From the NCBI GenBank assembly GCA_023525715.1, contig CM042011.1, positions 63,021,354-63,085,353 of the forward strand: 64,000 nucleotides of DNA, given 5' to 3'. Both the position numbers and the translations under genes were made by a program. The notes beneath the pieces were generated by a model. It had not been told where the DNA came from. It searched no databases and worked only from the letters and a program-made list of their open reading frames with translations. The stretch comes from Cichorium intybus. Taxonomy: Eukaryota > Streptophyta > Magnoliopsida > Asterales > Asteraceae. The number at the start of each line of letters is the position of its first letter. Position 1 is the stretch's first letter. Positions 12,526-30,240 of this stretch are shown here, in pieces.

Positions 12526-13058
12526 AGATAAGTGATAAGGATACCTCTATTTATAGTTTCCATATGATACCTCTATTTATAGTTTCCATATGATAAGTGA
12601 TAAAGAGTATAACTGCCTTATTTAAGATCCTAACATAATAAGGCTTTTATCATATAACTGAATCTACTTATCATACCATAAATAATCCCTTATACCATAT
12701 AAGGTAATTTATGAATTCTTAAGGCTTAAGAAAGCCTTAAATTCGTCCACCATCCCGAAGCCCTAATTGTCCATTGCTCAACTATTGAACAATTACAATT
12801 CAGCCCCTGTACCTTTAATTAATCCAATTAATCCCAAAATTAATTCCAATTAATTTCTGATCAATTATTAATTAAATATTATGATTTCTAATTAATATAT
12901 TATTCTCATAATATATTAATAAACCATATTTCTCTCTCTCTCTCTCTTTAAGTTATCTTGTCCTCTGCTAGGTTTTGAGGGCAACCCAAAAGGACTCTGC
13001 TGCTGTCAATCAAGTACATTCCTAAATTATAGTCATGGCTTAGACACCTAATCCAACA
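12526..13058 (-). repeat. Truncated 5' LTR of element B
   Basis: It matches the 3' LTR only from about 950 onward. Roughly 300 bp at the LTR's inner end and the adjacent primer-binding site are missing. A ~26-bp tandem duplication (beginning TACCTCTATTTATAG) is present near 12541-12592. The (TC)n tract is shorter than in the 3' LTR. Deletion of the primer site means this copy can no longer be reverse transcribed. Confidence 0.85.
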
Positions 13059-13063
13059 ATTGC

Positions 13064-16000
13064 TACCATGACTCCCGAATTGCAAAGATTCTACGAAGAC
13101 TACTGGCCTTACGAGATGCACAAGGACCTTGCGGAAAAGTTTCGCAAGCAAGCGTGTGTCGAGAAGTGTGAAGTAGTCCGAGCCCTCATGATCGGCAAGC
13201 CAAAGGACGGAGAGTCCGTCTACACTCTCGTGCAAAGAATGCAAGGTTATGTGGAGAGGCTGCAGAAGCTAGGAATGCAAGTCGATAAGGAGCTTTCCAT
13301 TGACATGGTACTTAACTCCTTACCGAGTTCTTATAACCAGTTCACACTGGCGTATCATTTGAACAACACTCAGACCTCTTTCGCTGAGTTGCATAATATG
13401 CTGCAGACTGCAGAGGACGGGCTGAAGGGTAAAAGTGTACCTTCAGTGAGCACTCTCGTCTTGGCAATTGGTCAAGGCAAAGGAAAGAAAAGGAATGGCC
13501 CTCCCAAGTAAAATTAGAAGGAAAAGGTTCAAGTCGGGTCATCCAGTAATGGCCCGAGACCCAAGTTTTCCGACATTCCTCATGTCTCTAACCCTAAAGA
13601 TGCCGACTGCTTCTATTGCAAAGAGAAGGGTCACTGGAAAATAAGTTACCCGAAGTACTTGCAGGACATCAAGGATGGCAAACTGAAGCCATCGTCAACA
13701 GGTACATACACTATCTCTAAAAACTCATCATCTTCCTATTCTTGGGTCCTTGACACATGATATGGCTTTCACATTTGTTTTGATTTGCAGGGCCTAAATG
13801 AAAGTAGGGAGGTGGAGCACGGTAGATTGAACCTGATCATGGGCAATAGGCGATCGTCAGTTGTTACCAAGATCGGTGTCTATAGATTAGTGCTTAGTAA
13901 TGGTGTTATTTTAGATTTGTTAAATTGTTGCTATTCGCCAGATATGGCAACAAACATTATTTCATTTCATGCATTGTTCAAACAAGGTTTTCATTATTCT
14001 TTTGATAATTTGAATGGTTCAATTTCTGTCTTTAAGAATGGTGTATTTACTTTTGAAGCTTTACCTTGTGATAGTGTGTATGAAACACTGACTTGTGTTG
14101 ACAATTTAGGAAATAGTGTATTACATATTGATTCTTCTAGTGGTGTAGAAAAAACGTGCTTGTGGCACTGTCGTCTTAGGCACATCAACAAGAAACGCAT
14201 CGCCCAACTCCAAAAGGATGGAGTGTTGGAATCATTCGATCTAAAATCGGATGATGTATGCGAATCTTGTTTGTTGGACAAGATGACAAAGTCACCTTTC
14301 AAAGGGAGTTTTGAAAGAGGTGAAGGTCTGTTGGATATCATAGACACAGATGTGTGTGGACCCTTTAGATTAACCACAAGGGATGCCACTCGTTCTACGT
14401 GAATCTTACTGATGATTATAGTATATATGGGTATATCTACTTGATCAAGCATAAGTCAGATACCTTTGAAAAGTTTAAAGAGTTTAAAAATGAAGTTGAG
14501 AATCAATTGGGCAGGAAGATAAAGATGCTTAGATCCGACAGAGGCGGTGAGTATCTTAGTGTCGAGTTCCTTGACTATCTTAAGGAATGTGGAATAGTTT
14601 CACAGTTATCACCTCCCAGAACGCCACACTTGAACGGTGTTGCTGAAAGGCATCACCGAACACTGTTAGACATGGTTCGTTCCATGATGAGTCGAACTTC
14701 TCTTCCCATCCACTTCTGGGGGTATGCCTTAGAGACTGCCGCCCACATCCTCAATCTTGTCCCAACTAAAAAGGTTGCCAAAACACCTCATGAGATGTGG
14801 ATAGGGAAAGTTCCCTCGTTAGCACATATCAAAGTCTGGTGTATATTCATTGGATACCCGAAACAGTCCTTTGGATACCCGAAACAGTCCTTTGGATACT
14901 TGTTCTACAGACCAAGCGAGGACGTGGTCTTTGTAGCTAGACGAGGAGTCTTTCGAGAGAGAGAGAGAGATCATATCCAAAGAGGAAAGTTAGAGTACCA
15001 TTGACCTTGAAGAAATTCAAGAGTCATCCGATGATACGACCTTAGGAGAAACTAGCAACCAACAAGAGGAAGAAGTTCATGTTCGTCCGACAGACATTTC
15101 ATTACCTCTTAGGCACTCCGGTAGAGTTAGCATACCACCCGAGTTTTATGGTTTCCATATAACTACCGATGGTGACACGTTTGTCAGTGATAGGACATTG
15201 ATAGATTTGGATGAGCCAGCTAACTACCAGGAAGCAGTGGCGGGCCCTGAGTCTGCCAAGTGGAAAGAGGCAATAGACAGCGAGATCAAGTCCATGTATG
15301 ACAATCAAGTTTGGAACTTGGTTGACAATGTATCAGGTCGAAAGACAGTTGGGTACAAATGGATCTTCAAGAAGAAGACCGACATGGATGGAAAGGTACA
15401 CACCTTTAAGGCTCGACTGGTTGCGAAGGGCTTTACTCAAACCTCAGGGGTTGACTATGATGAGACCTTCTCACCAGTGCCCAAGATTAAGTCTATTAGG
15501 ATAATGCTTGCCATAGCTGCATTTCATGACTATGAAATTTGGCAGATGGATGTCAAAATCGCGTTCCTTAACATGAATTTGACTGAGGATGTTTACATGA
15601 ATCAGCCAGAGGGTTTTGTAGACACAAAGCATCCTAATAAGGTGTGTAAGCTTGAGAAATCAATCTACGGATTGAAACAAGCTTCTCGCAACTGGAATCT
15701 TTGTTTCCATGAGAAAGTCAAAGAATTTGGTTTCTCTAGGAGTGAAGATGAGTCCTGTGTATATGTCAAGGCTAGTGGGAATATAGTCACTTTTCTGGTG
15801 CTGTATGTTGATGACATACTGCTCATGGGAAATGACATTCCAACCTTGCAAGATGTTAAGTCTTGGCTTGGAAAGTGTTTCGCCATGAAAGACCTAGGAG
15901 AAGCTGCCTATATTCTCGGGATAAGAATATTGAGAGATAGAAAGAAGAGACTAATAGGACTTAGTCAAAGGACATACTTGGAAAAGATACTAACGAGGTT

Positions 16001-16331
16001 TAGTATGGAAAATTCCAAGAAGGGAGAGCTACCTACCCAAAGCAATGCAAAGTTAAGTAAGACTCAAAGACCGAGTACCGATAAGGAAATAGCTGAGATG
16101 AGTCGGGTACCTTATGCTTCGGCGGTAGGATCGATCATGTACGCTATAACATGTACTCGTCCCGACGTGTCCTTTTCATTGAGCATGGTCGGTCGTTATC
16201 AGGGAAACCCTGGTAGAGCGTATTGGATAGCTGTTAAGAATATACTCAAGTATCTACAAAGAACCAAGAACATGGTGTTAGTCCTTGGTAGCAGTGATAC
16301 ATTGAGATTTTGCGGGTACACAGACGCCAGC
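13064..16331 (+). pseudogene. Gag-Pol remainder of copia A (Gag, protease, integrase, RT, start of RNase H)
   Basis: The frame resumes after element B and aligns throughout with element C. The lesions I see are: two nonsense codons at the Gag C-terminus (TAA at 13509-13511 and TAG soon after); a CCHC knuckle whose last Cys is Tyr (13616-13657); a stop replacing the Gly of the protease DTG (about 13756); a frameshift near 14397 in the integrase core; a deletion of about 20 codons after KVWC with a local duplication (14844-14890); and a frameshift in a GAGAGA run (about 14960). The reverse transcriptase with YVDD (about 15804-15815) is open from 15198. RNase H starts at GYTDAS and is cut by the solo LTR at 16332. 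Confidence 0.92.
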
Positions 16332-17982
16332 TGATATTGCCTCATTTATACATATATTTTGGGCAATATCGAGTGCCTAAACACGTGTTTTTGGTATGAT
16401 ATCAAGATAAAAGGTACTTATACGTTTAAATTACCAAAACACAGGAAAAATGGCTTTGCGGATAAAGAAGGAGCTGAATACGAGCCTTAAAGTGAACAAA
16501 AGAAGATGAAGGCAGCAACAGCAAAGATCGCGACCCGATCCCCTATAGGATCGCGACGCGATCCAAGTGATGACACGGTGACACAGTGCTGATGGAAAGA
16601 TCGCGACCACGAAGAAAAGTTGGCGACCCGATGCGATCGCGACCCGATATCCATATGGATCGCGACCCGACCCACCAACCACAGTCCACTGAGTCGAGAT
16701 AGTGGCCAGCACAAAAGAGCACTCCGCACCAGATCGCGACGCGACCGGGAGCACATCGCGACGCGATCTCCCCTGGACAGCATCTATAAATTGAGGCCTT
16801 CTCTTGTTGTTCGAGACACACCCATCATCAACCACCAGTACATTACCAACACCAAACTCGGGAGTTTGCCCACTGCAACTGCCAGAAGGCTTGGAGGAGA
16901 CGGTACGGTGCGTATGGAATCGAGAGCTTGAAGAATGTTCGGCCGGGACTTCATTCGGTTTGCTTTATATATGTTTAGCATTCTACTATGATTTCCTAGG
17001 CCGTATTCTTCAGATCATGTTATATTTGTTAACTGCATTATTCATTACTTAGATTTGAATACTATCTAGTTATGATTTGATTGTTATTTATCGGATATTG
17101 AACGTTTTATATTTTATCTTGCATAATTCATTTGACTATCATATATGTAAGGAACCTTCCTTTTGGACTTATTGCTGAGTTATTTTAGTCTAGAGGACCA
17201 ATCTGACTATATGACTTTTATCATAACTGTGCTATGACCATTAGGCAGATATGACTAGTGATGGACCAAATCCTAGGGTTAAGTCACGAAGGTAGAAACT
17301 TATATGTGTATGGCAAGTTTGTACTAGAGGACCAATCTGTACAAACCATTTTGATTTTCATGACCATTCAGATCAAAAACTCGAATGAATCTTGTATGAT
17401 ACGAACCAATACATGATTATTTGGAATATGTAATTGCATGACCATTGCCATTAATGACCTTATAATCATAGGATTAGGTAGTTGGACCAAAACATCTAAT
17501 CACTCTAGAAATCGATATTTAACTTTCAATATCCATTGCACTAATAGCATATCAAACATAACTAGATGGTTGAATCGAATCTAAGTATAAACGTTTACTT
17601 TTATGTTTTGTAATTTATATTTATATTTTCTGATTCTAATAAACTTTTGCGTTGTCTCTTGACACGAGTCAATGCATTCTCTAAACCCCCCCCCCCTTTT
17701 AATTACTGTTTGCTTGAATAATTGTTAATTAATAATTGATTTTCTTAACTTAAAAATATCCGTTTTCCCTTGGGTTCGACAACCCGGATTTACCATTACT
17801 ATACTACAACCGATTAGGTACACTTGCCTAATTGTGTTGTTCTATTCATACATGGTATTTTCCTGTTCAGAAATGTAAAACTAATGTGAAAACCAATTGC
17901 TAATATCATATATACGCTCGTAACACACCAAGTTTTTGGTGTCGTTTCTGGGTATTTTATATGTATGTTTGAAAACACATCA
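16332..17982 (+). mobile_element. Solo LTR of the D family inside copia A RNase H
   Basis: A single LTR of 1651 bp with the same ends as D1 (TGATATTGCC to ACACATCA) is flanked by CCAGC at 16327-16331 and 17983-17987. Presence of the target duplication with one LTR and no interior is the mark of recombination between two LTRs of a once complete element. It is clearly more diverged from the D1 LTRs than they are from each other. A run of C near 17686-17697 is longer than in D1. Confidence 0.94.
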
Positions 17983-18452
17983 CCAGCTTCCAGACAGATA
18001 GAGACAACGGTCGGTCTCAGTCGGGCTGGGTATTTCTTTTGAATGGGGGAGCGGTTACTTGGAAGAGTTTCAAGCAAGAGACGGTGGCTGATTCTACGTG
18101 CGAATCAGAGTACATAGTAGTGAGTGAAGCGTCTAAGGAAGCGGCTTGGCTGAAGAACTTTATCGGTGACCTTGGAGTAGTCCCGAGTATTCAGAAGCCT
18201 ATGGAAATGTTCTGCGATAACGAAGGAGCGGTTGCTTTGACAAAGGAACCAAGAGATCATGGAAAGTCCAGACATATCGACAGAAAGTACCATTACATTA
18301 GGCATAGAGTAGAAGAAGGTCACCACCTTGTAAAGAGGGTATCATCTGAAGACAATCCTGTAGATCCCTTAACAAAGGCTCTGAGTAGGATCAAGCACAA
18401 TCAACATGCTAGGAGCATAAGATTAAGAGATGATATTAGTTTTTGTAATTAG
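17983..18452 (+). pseudogene. C-terminal RNase H of copia A
   Basis: This resumes the frame broken at 16331 and runs to the TAG at 18450-18452. It contains ESEY, the CDNEGAVAL segment, KSRHIDRKYHYIR and the DPLTKAL tail typical of copia RNase H. It is intact by itself but separated from its N-terminal part. Confidence 0.92.
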
Positions 18453-19313
18453 ATAAGATTTTGAAACTTGTAACAATGTAAATGTAATTGACTTTGATGA
18501 TTTAATAATACAGATTTATTAATGAGTATTGTTTACTGATATTTGTCAATTGTTTATCATTGTGTTTCATTTTGCATGTTTACTTCCTGAGTAATATGAT
18601 TATTCAAATATCCACAGTCGCTCATAATTTTGAGAGTAAGTATGAATGAAGACTGTCATGAATTGGTTTGTAGATTGTCTAAGGAGTTAGACATAGCAAC
18701 AGCATTGCTAGAACGTTCATGAGTACTTAGAAAATGGAGATTTGAGTATTGGATAAACCCACGCTCAAAGAATTGCTTTATGGATTATATCACAAGCAAT
18801 ATTGAGACGATAATATCTTATGATCTAGAAGCAGAGGCATATGATTCATGATTTACAAGGCATTTGTTCATTGACTATGCGAAAACGCATCGGTAACTCG
18901 ATGTTATAAAACGTATAGTTGTGAGTGATTCGTCTGGTAAAAGATATGAGCATATGGGTCAAAGCTTATTCGTTCCTTGACCCTGATGGGAAACAGATAT
19001 CTGTAGGCCTCTCTATGATTTTGAAGTTAACTGAAAGTGTTGGCCAACCAGGACTTAATTGATGTGTTTAATTAGTAGTCTTAAAGTCATATGCAAATCA
19101 GAAATCGGGAAACAGAGTATAGGACTAAGATTGATCTTAATCCATGTCTCAAGTCCGGAAATATCTTGTTGGATAAAGGATCATATGATCACTTATCTAT
19201 AGACAGAACTGCCTGGGTCAGAGTTCGGCAGCAGTTTCTAGGAAGCTACAATTTGCTAATTAATCACAAGATAAATTAACAATTAAAGTCATAGACTTAT
19301 CCAAGTGGGAGAC
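18453..19313 (+). other. 3' noncoding region and polypurine tract of copia A
   Basis: This ~860-bp noncoding stretch is conserved with the equivalent region of C (49073-49918) and, reversed, of B (1449-2200). It ends in CCAAGTGGGAGAC immediately before the LTR, the plus-strand primer. Conservation of noncoding DNA across three elements suggests a function in cis. Confidence 0.8.
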
Positions 19314-20076
19314 TGTTGGATTAGGTGTCTAAGCCATGACTTATAATTTGTATTTATCTTATTAATAAAAACAAAGTCCATTTGGGTTACCCTCATAGCT
19401 AGAGGTTTGGTACAACTTCCTGGAGAGAAAAAGATTGATTTATTATATGATTAATAAATAAATAGAAATAAAATAAATAGTTTATTAATATATTATGTTG
19501 ATAATATATTAATTAGAAACTTTATTTCTTAATTAGAAATTAATCTAGAATTAATTGTAATTAATTTAGTGATTAATTTAATTAATTAAAGGTGCAGGGC
19601 CTGTTTTGTAATTACTCAATAGTTGAGTGATAACTGGCCAGATTAATATTATAGGTGGCGAAATTAAGGAGGGTTTATTCCTTAATTTTGAAACCCTAGA
19701 AAAGAGAAAAAAGGCTTGGTCCAAATGATAAAAGGCTTATCTTGATTTGGGCTCATCTAGGGTTTTGACTGTCACCACCTGGAGGCTATAAATAGAGCTC
19801 ATCTGCACCTAAAAACATGCGCCAACTTTACCCTGTCTCTCTGGAATTTTCGTCTCCTTCCTCTTGCTCCCTGGATGTGATCTCATTTGAGGTAGGACAC
19901 CTGTGCTGCTTAACTTCAAGATTAAACTAAAAGTTATTTTTTCTTATTTATTTCTTTAGTAATTTTTCTATTGGCCTTTAGGGATTTTATTATATGTTCA
20001 AAGTTAGAAAACATAGATCCAATCTAGGTTGCATGTGAACTAAGAGTTTTAGTTCGTAGATTTGCAGAAAAACTTT

Positions 20077-20078
<2 letters not shown>
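19314..20078 (+). repeat. 3' LTR of copia A (765 bp)
   Basis: It starts TGTTGGATTAGG and ends AACTTTCA, directly against a (TA)n tract, so the target was probably TA-rich. The dyad TTACTCAA / TAG / TTGAGTGA is at 19612-19630. Confidence 0.9.
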
Positions 20079-26000
<5,922 letters not shown>

Positions 26001-26001
<1 letters not shown>

Positions 26002-26696
26002 CGCCTGATGTATGGTCGGGGTGGCCAAATATCATGACCCATATAAAGGCATGCGAAGATGTCGACCTGTTTGTTTTTTTTTTTTTCTAATTAAAATATA
26101 CTAAAAAGATCCTACGAGGTAATGCAAGACGATGTGAAAGTGCTTTTTTATTATTTTAATTTTCAATGATTTTAATTTTCAATGGAAAGATTAAAGACAT
26201 AGTCATTACTCTCAATTTTGAAATACATGAGCCATTAAAGTTCTAAAAAACGACTTAAATTTTTGGTTTCTGGCTTGCTAATTTTCTTTTAATTTATAAA
26301 TAAAAATTGAACTGAACTTAAAGATTCAATTTTTAATAAATATCAAACAAAAGACCTGCGATTTTTCAAAACAGTTTGATTTCTCGGTTATTTTTACATT
26401 GTTTTAAATATTGCATATTTTAATTGTTTAGTGATCATAACCCACAGATATTTTGCTTGGTGTAAATTCATTATTATACTTTTATAAAAGAGATTAGTAT
26501 ATCACTTAACACATGTCGATCTTTCATTTGTCATACACATTGGTCAATGGTCAAATAGTACCAAATTTTGCTCTTAAAATTCGATAGGTTGGATGTAGAT
26601 TATACATACAACAAAATTTCCAGCTAGATGTCAGAAACACTTCCTATTTTCTAATGAAAGTTTTTTTCACCTTGTTTTATCAGTAAGTCTGAAAAC
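26001..26696 (+). promoter_or_regulatory. Upstream region of the NIP aquaporin gene
   Basis: This is the ~700 bp before the NIP start codon. TATAAAAG at 26483-26490 is a possible TATA box about 205 bp upstream of the ATG. The last ~110 bp are repeated, with decay, at about 56940-56990 and 59230-59330, where they also precede exon-1 relics. The repeats suggest it was duplicated together with exon 1. Confidence 0.4.
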
Positions 26697-29190
26697 ATGT
26701 CGAATGAGCATTCAAGTGGTGACAATGCGTTGTCCGTCACAATGGAAACATCAGAAAACCAACAACTCAAAGTTAATGCAATGTTTCGTGTTTATTACCC
26801 TCTTGGTTTTCTGCGAAAGGTATTGTAACATTTTCATGTGACCGAAGGTTCAAACTCTTTAATTTTTGTAGTTAATAATCATATTTATATCAAACTCTTT
26901 AATTTTTCTAGTTAATAATGATATTTATGGAAAATCACGAAGTTATATAATTTTCGTTATCAAATCTATCATACTCCTACTACTAAACTGCTCTTGGATC
27001 CACTTGCGTCTCTTGCGAGACTTGAACCGTCAACCTCAAAAAAGGAGGGCGACGCCTTTACCACTTGACCAAGAGGCCTGACAATCTGTGTCTACGTGTC
27101 GTGTATTCGTGTCAGACACGAATTTACACGACACGAATTTGTAAAACACGTACACGACACGAATTGTAAAACGTGTCTTGGATATATCAAACACGAACAC
27201 ATATTTAATGCGTGTAACACACGACACGACACGAACAGACACGTTTTTTGTCCCTGTCACATGAAAACACGAATTTACACGAATTGTAACACGGATTTTA
27301 GCACATATAGTATCAGTTTTTAAGCTACGAAACTCCCTGTTACAATCCCAAAATATATGATGTTTTCTAATTTGGTCCCTAAACTTTCAGTAAATGTAAA
27401 ACTAACCCCTAAACTTCAAGGAAAACAAACATGACATTACGTGTATATACGTGTCTATTCATGTAACGTGTAACACGAATGTAATTCGTGTCTTATACGT
27501 GTCAAAACAGGTTAATTCGTGTTTGACACGTATAAGACACGAAACCCGAATTTTAAATTCGTGTCAGACACGAAACACGAATTTCACAAACCCATACACG
27601 GAAAACCTGTGTCGTGCTCATGTCATGTCTTTCGTGTCGTGAACCATAGTGATCAAAAGTTCATGATGTCCCTTTTGAAATTTTTGTAGTTAATAATTAC
27701 ATTTATAAATAGTCATAAATTTATAAATCCTCCCCCAATAATGGATTCTTAGATTTCTTATATGGGTGAACATTAGGGTGGTTTGCTTTTCGGATAAAAC
27801 CGAATAGTAAAAACCGATCCAATCGAATTATAATTTAGTTGCATGTTTCAAATCAGATTTAAATGTAATTAAGTAGGACTATTTAGATTCATAGTTGGAA
27901 GATCACAATCAAATTGGATTAACTTGTTTAGATAGAATTAGCACTGATCATTCATTTTCATGAGAACATTCCTAGTGAGTATAGTTCAGTTTGCTCGGTA
28001 ACCGAATCAAAAATTGCGTATTGGCTTTGAGAAACCGCTAGTATTTTTCATTAACAATGTCGATAAAATCTTAGTAGAAAAACAAGTAATTAATGCAAGG
28101 TGACGTAATCACGTTGTATTATTATTATTTTAATTCTCATTTTAGTTTGTTTTGAGTCACTTTATGTTACCAGGTGGTGGCGGAGGCGGTGGCCACATTT
28201 TTGTTGGTGTTTGTTTCATGTGGAGCGGCGGCAATTGGTACAAGCAATGAAGAAACACTTGTGGGTGGTTTGATTGTCAGTGTTATGATTTATTCAGTTG
28301 GGCATATTTCTGGTGCACATATGAACCCTGCAATCACTATAGCTTTTGCAACTGCTAAACATTTCCCTTGGAATCAGGTATCTACCTATACGATCCTAAA
28401 CTGATTCCAGTACATTATTATGTTCAACAAAAAATATTGTACATTATCGCACAATTATGGTAGATTTGACAAAATATAAACGCATATGTGATGATGAGAA
28501 GTATATAAATCAGGCACACAACGTGGTTGGAACTGAAACAACCATATTGATGGCTGTTATATTTGGATCATTAACTAATTATTATGTCCATGCAGGTTCC
28601 TTTCTATGTAGTAGCACAATTGATAGGATCAATATCAGCTTCCTTTGCCCTAAAGGTACTATTTCATCGAAAAAAACATGTGGGTATAACAACACCTTCA
28701 GGAACAGACTTAGAGGCTCTCATCATGGAAATCATTGTCACTTTCATATTGATGTTTATCACTTCAGCTATGGTCACTGATTCTAAAGCCGTAAGAAAAC
28801 CATCAGAACTAACCCCCCCTTTTATTTTGAAAAACTACCAAGTTATTTCTCAAAATATTTACAGGTAAAAGAGGTAGCAGGTATAGCAGTAGGATCATCA
28901 GTATGCATTAGTTCCATCATAGCAGGGTAAACATTAACATTCTAACATGTTTTGTTGTTATTGTGACTAAATATTCTCCTGATAGCTTAAATCTATGTTG
29001 TTTCAGACCGGTATCAGGAGGATCGATGAACCCTGCACGCACAATTGGACCAGCAATAGCTAATAAAGTTTATAAGAGTATTTGGGTGTATATTGTTGGG
29101 CCTATGACAGGGGCGTTTTTAGGGGTAATGTGCTATAGTTTTCTTCGAGAAAAAAATGATCCAGCCATGATGAACATTGCTGAAGTATAA
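26697..29190 (+). CDS. NIP2-1: NIP III-type aquaporin (silicic acid/metalloid channel type), 5 exons
   Basis: A membrane channel of the NOD26-like family. I place exons at 26697-26819, 28174-28377, 28596-28790, 28865-28926 and 29007-29190. All introns are GT-AG and the joined frame gives 255 residues. Both NPA motifs are present (residues 92-94 in AHMNPAIT and 203-205 in GSMNPART), with exactly 108 residues between them. By alignment with rice Lsi1 from memory, the selectivity filter is Gly72, Ser191, Gly200, Arg206: the wide G-S-G-R filter of the NIP III group, which passes silicic, boric and arsenous acids. The 108-residue spacing is the value reported for silicon-permeable NIPs. The N-terminus (41 residues before helix 1) and C-terminus are shorter than in Lsi1. 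Intron 1 (1354 bp) carries a SINE and a repeat island. The frame is intact, so I take it as functional; the plasma-membrane site and substrate are inferred. The symbol is by subgroup only. Confidence 0.88.
26965..27078 (-). mobile_element. tRNA-derived SINE in NIP intron 1
   Basis: On the minus strand, CTTGGTCAAGTGG (box A-like, 27061-27073) is followed by GGTTCAAGTCTC (box B-like, 27017-27028). The distal part AGTAGTAGGAGTATGATAG is shared with the SINE at 40460-40580. It is not a functional tRNA gene because the cloverleaf is not maintained. Confidence 0.6.
27080..27645. repeat. CACGAAT/ACACGAC word island in NIP intron 1
   Basis: Dozens of ACACGAAT, CGTGTC and ACACGAC words occur in both orientations. 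They cluster at 27085-27300 and 27430-27640 around an AT-rich centre. The two clusters are roughly inverted, as in a foldback element. I cannot name the family. Confidence 0.6.
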
Positions 29191-29390
29191 TCTAGACTTG
29201 TTGTAAGGCCTGTTTTGGTAAATGTGGTAGTTATTTAATTGTTAGTTATTACGTAGTTAGTTAATTGGAAGTTATAGTTAGTAAATAACCGCCAAACATG
29301 AAGGGTGCAATGTTATGAAGCGTTACACCTTTTCATGAGTGTGTGTATAAATATGTTCAAAATATTATAATCGTTGTCGTGGAGTTAATC

Positions 29391-29396
29391 AATAAA
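29391..29396 (+). terminator. Probable poly(A) signal of NIP (AATAAA)
   Basis: AATAAA stands 200 bp after the NIP stop codon, within an AT-rich, T-rich context. Plant signals are loose, so this is only a good candidate. Confidence 0.45.
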
Positions 29397-29587
29397 AGTT
29401 TGTGTGTATTTTGTGTAAAAAATGATCCTGTACACACAAGGGTGGAACACGGGCATTAGTTCTAAGGGGCCGAAATAGAAACATCAATTTTAATTTTAAA
29501 AAACAATTAACAAATAAATATTGACAAACAAACCAACACACCTAGATAAAATACCATATTAAAGTAAAAAATATCATAATTTTTTGA

Positions 29588-30240
29588 GAAAATTACACGA
29601 ATGGTCCCTATGGTTTGGGGTAAATTGCACGCCTAGTCCCTAACTCTCTTTTTTAACTCGGACCATCCTCAGTTTGGAAACTATTTGCACGCTTAGTCCT
29701 TCCATCCGGATGCCGTTTATTTTCTCCGTTAGAACGACCCACATGCCTTGCACGTTGGGGGTATTTTTGTCATTTAATAATTAAAGTCTATTTAATATAC
29801 TTGGAAGGGTTAAAAATGTAATCAATTCCCCTATTCTCTTCTCGATTTCTCTCGGATCGTCAAACCTTTCGTTGCTTTCTCTCGGATCGATCCAACAATG
29901 GCAAAGTGCAATTATGGGCAACCAGCAGTGATTCACACTTTTTGGACTTCTACTAACCGTGGAAGAAAGTTTTACGGCTGTCCGAAGAAGGTAAATATTC
30001 ATCTTCTTTTTCTATTAAACCCTAGTTGGGAATGGATGTTAAAGATTTGTTACTGAACAAGGACCATTTTGTAAGTTTATTGGTTGGGTAGATGAGGAAA
30101 CATGTACACGTTGCTCTACAATGATTCTGGGACTATTGAAATCGATGAACAAGCTTGAAGGAGAGAACCAAAAATTGAAGATACAATACTGCTATTCTTA
30201 TGGATGCTGTTTATAGGCGTCCTTGTTTACAAATTGTAGA
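29588..30240 (+). pseudogene. GRF zinc-finger gene relic behind a transposon end
   Basis: The stretch 29588-29650 matches the ends of element E6 (AATTACACGAATGGTCCCT, then CCTAACTCT). Downstream an ATG at 29898 opens 31 codons with KCNYGQPAV, FWTSTNRGRKFYGCP, the zf-GRF pattern, ending in GT at 29991. The rest of the domain (FIGWVDEETCTRC) is at about 30070-30110, but no AG joins it in phase, so I call it broken. zf-GRF modules are often found in plant transposons. No matching right-hand terminus was found. Confidence 0.55.

Larger units (their letters stand above)
657..13058 (-). mobile_element. Copia-type element B with gag relic only (TR-GAG-like), on the minus strand
   Basis: B lies in reverse. 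Its 3' LTR is at 657-1448, followed by the reverse-complemented polypurine tract, a long noncoding body, a decayed gag (about 10490-11321), a leader (about 11390-12525) and a truncated 5' LTR (12526-13058). ATTGC flanks it on both sides. After removing the nested D1 element and one copy of its target duplication it is about 7.2 kb. I find no integrase or reverse transcriptase, so it would have depended on enzymes from a relative. Its LTR ends, leader and 3' noncoding region resemble those of A and C, while its Gag is of a different copia type. Confidence 0.88.
1..20078 (+). mobile_element. Copia element A, decayed, 5' end outside the window
   Basis: This is a Ty1/copia LTR retrotransposon running left to right. 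Its leader (1-378), gag, protease, integrase, reverse transcriptase and RNase H follow in copia order, and the 3' LTR is at 19314-20078. The 5' LTR lies left of the window. It has been opened twice: by element B in gag (657-13058) and by a solo LTR in RNase H (16332-17982). Several nonsense and frameshift lesions show it is dead. It belongs to the same family as, or a sister family of, element C at 42904-50699, which it matches along leader, coding region, 3' noncoding region and LTR. Confidence 0.93.

Noticed and set aside
27096..27642. Cys/His/Thr/Arg-rich small proteins in the NIP intron
   Set aside because: They read through the CACGAAT word island, which is a repeat.
28457..28780. A separate 107-residue protein overlapping the aquaporin
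   Set aside because: It runs through an intron and then reads exon 3 out of frame. The true frame gives conserved aquaporin sequence.
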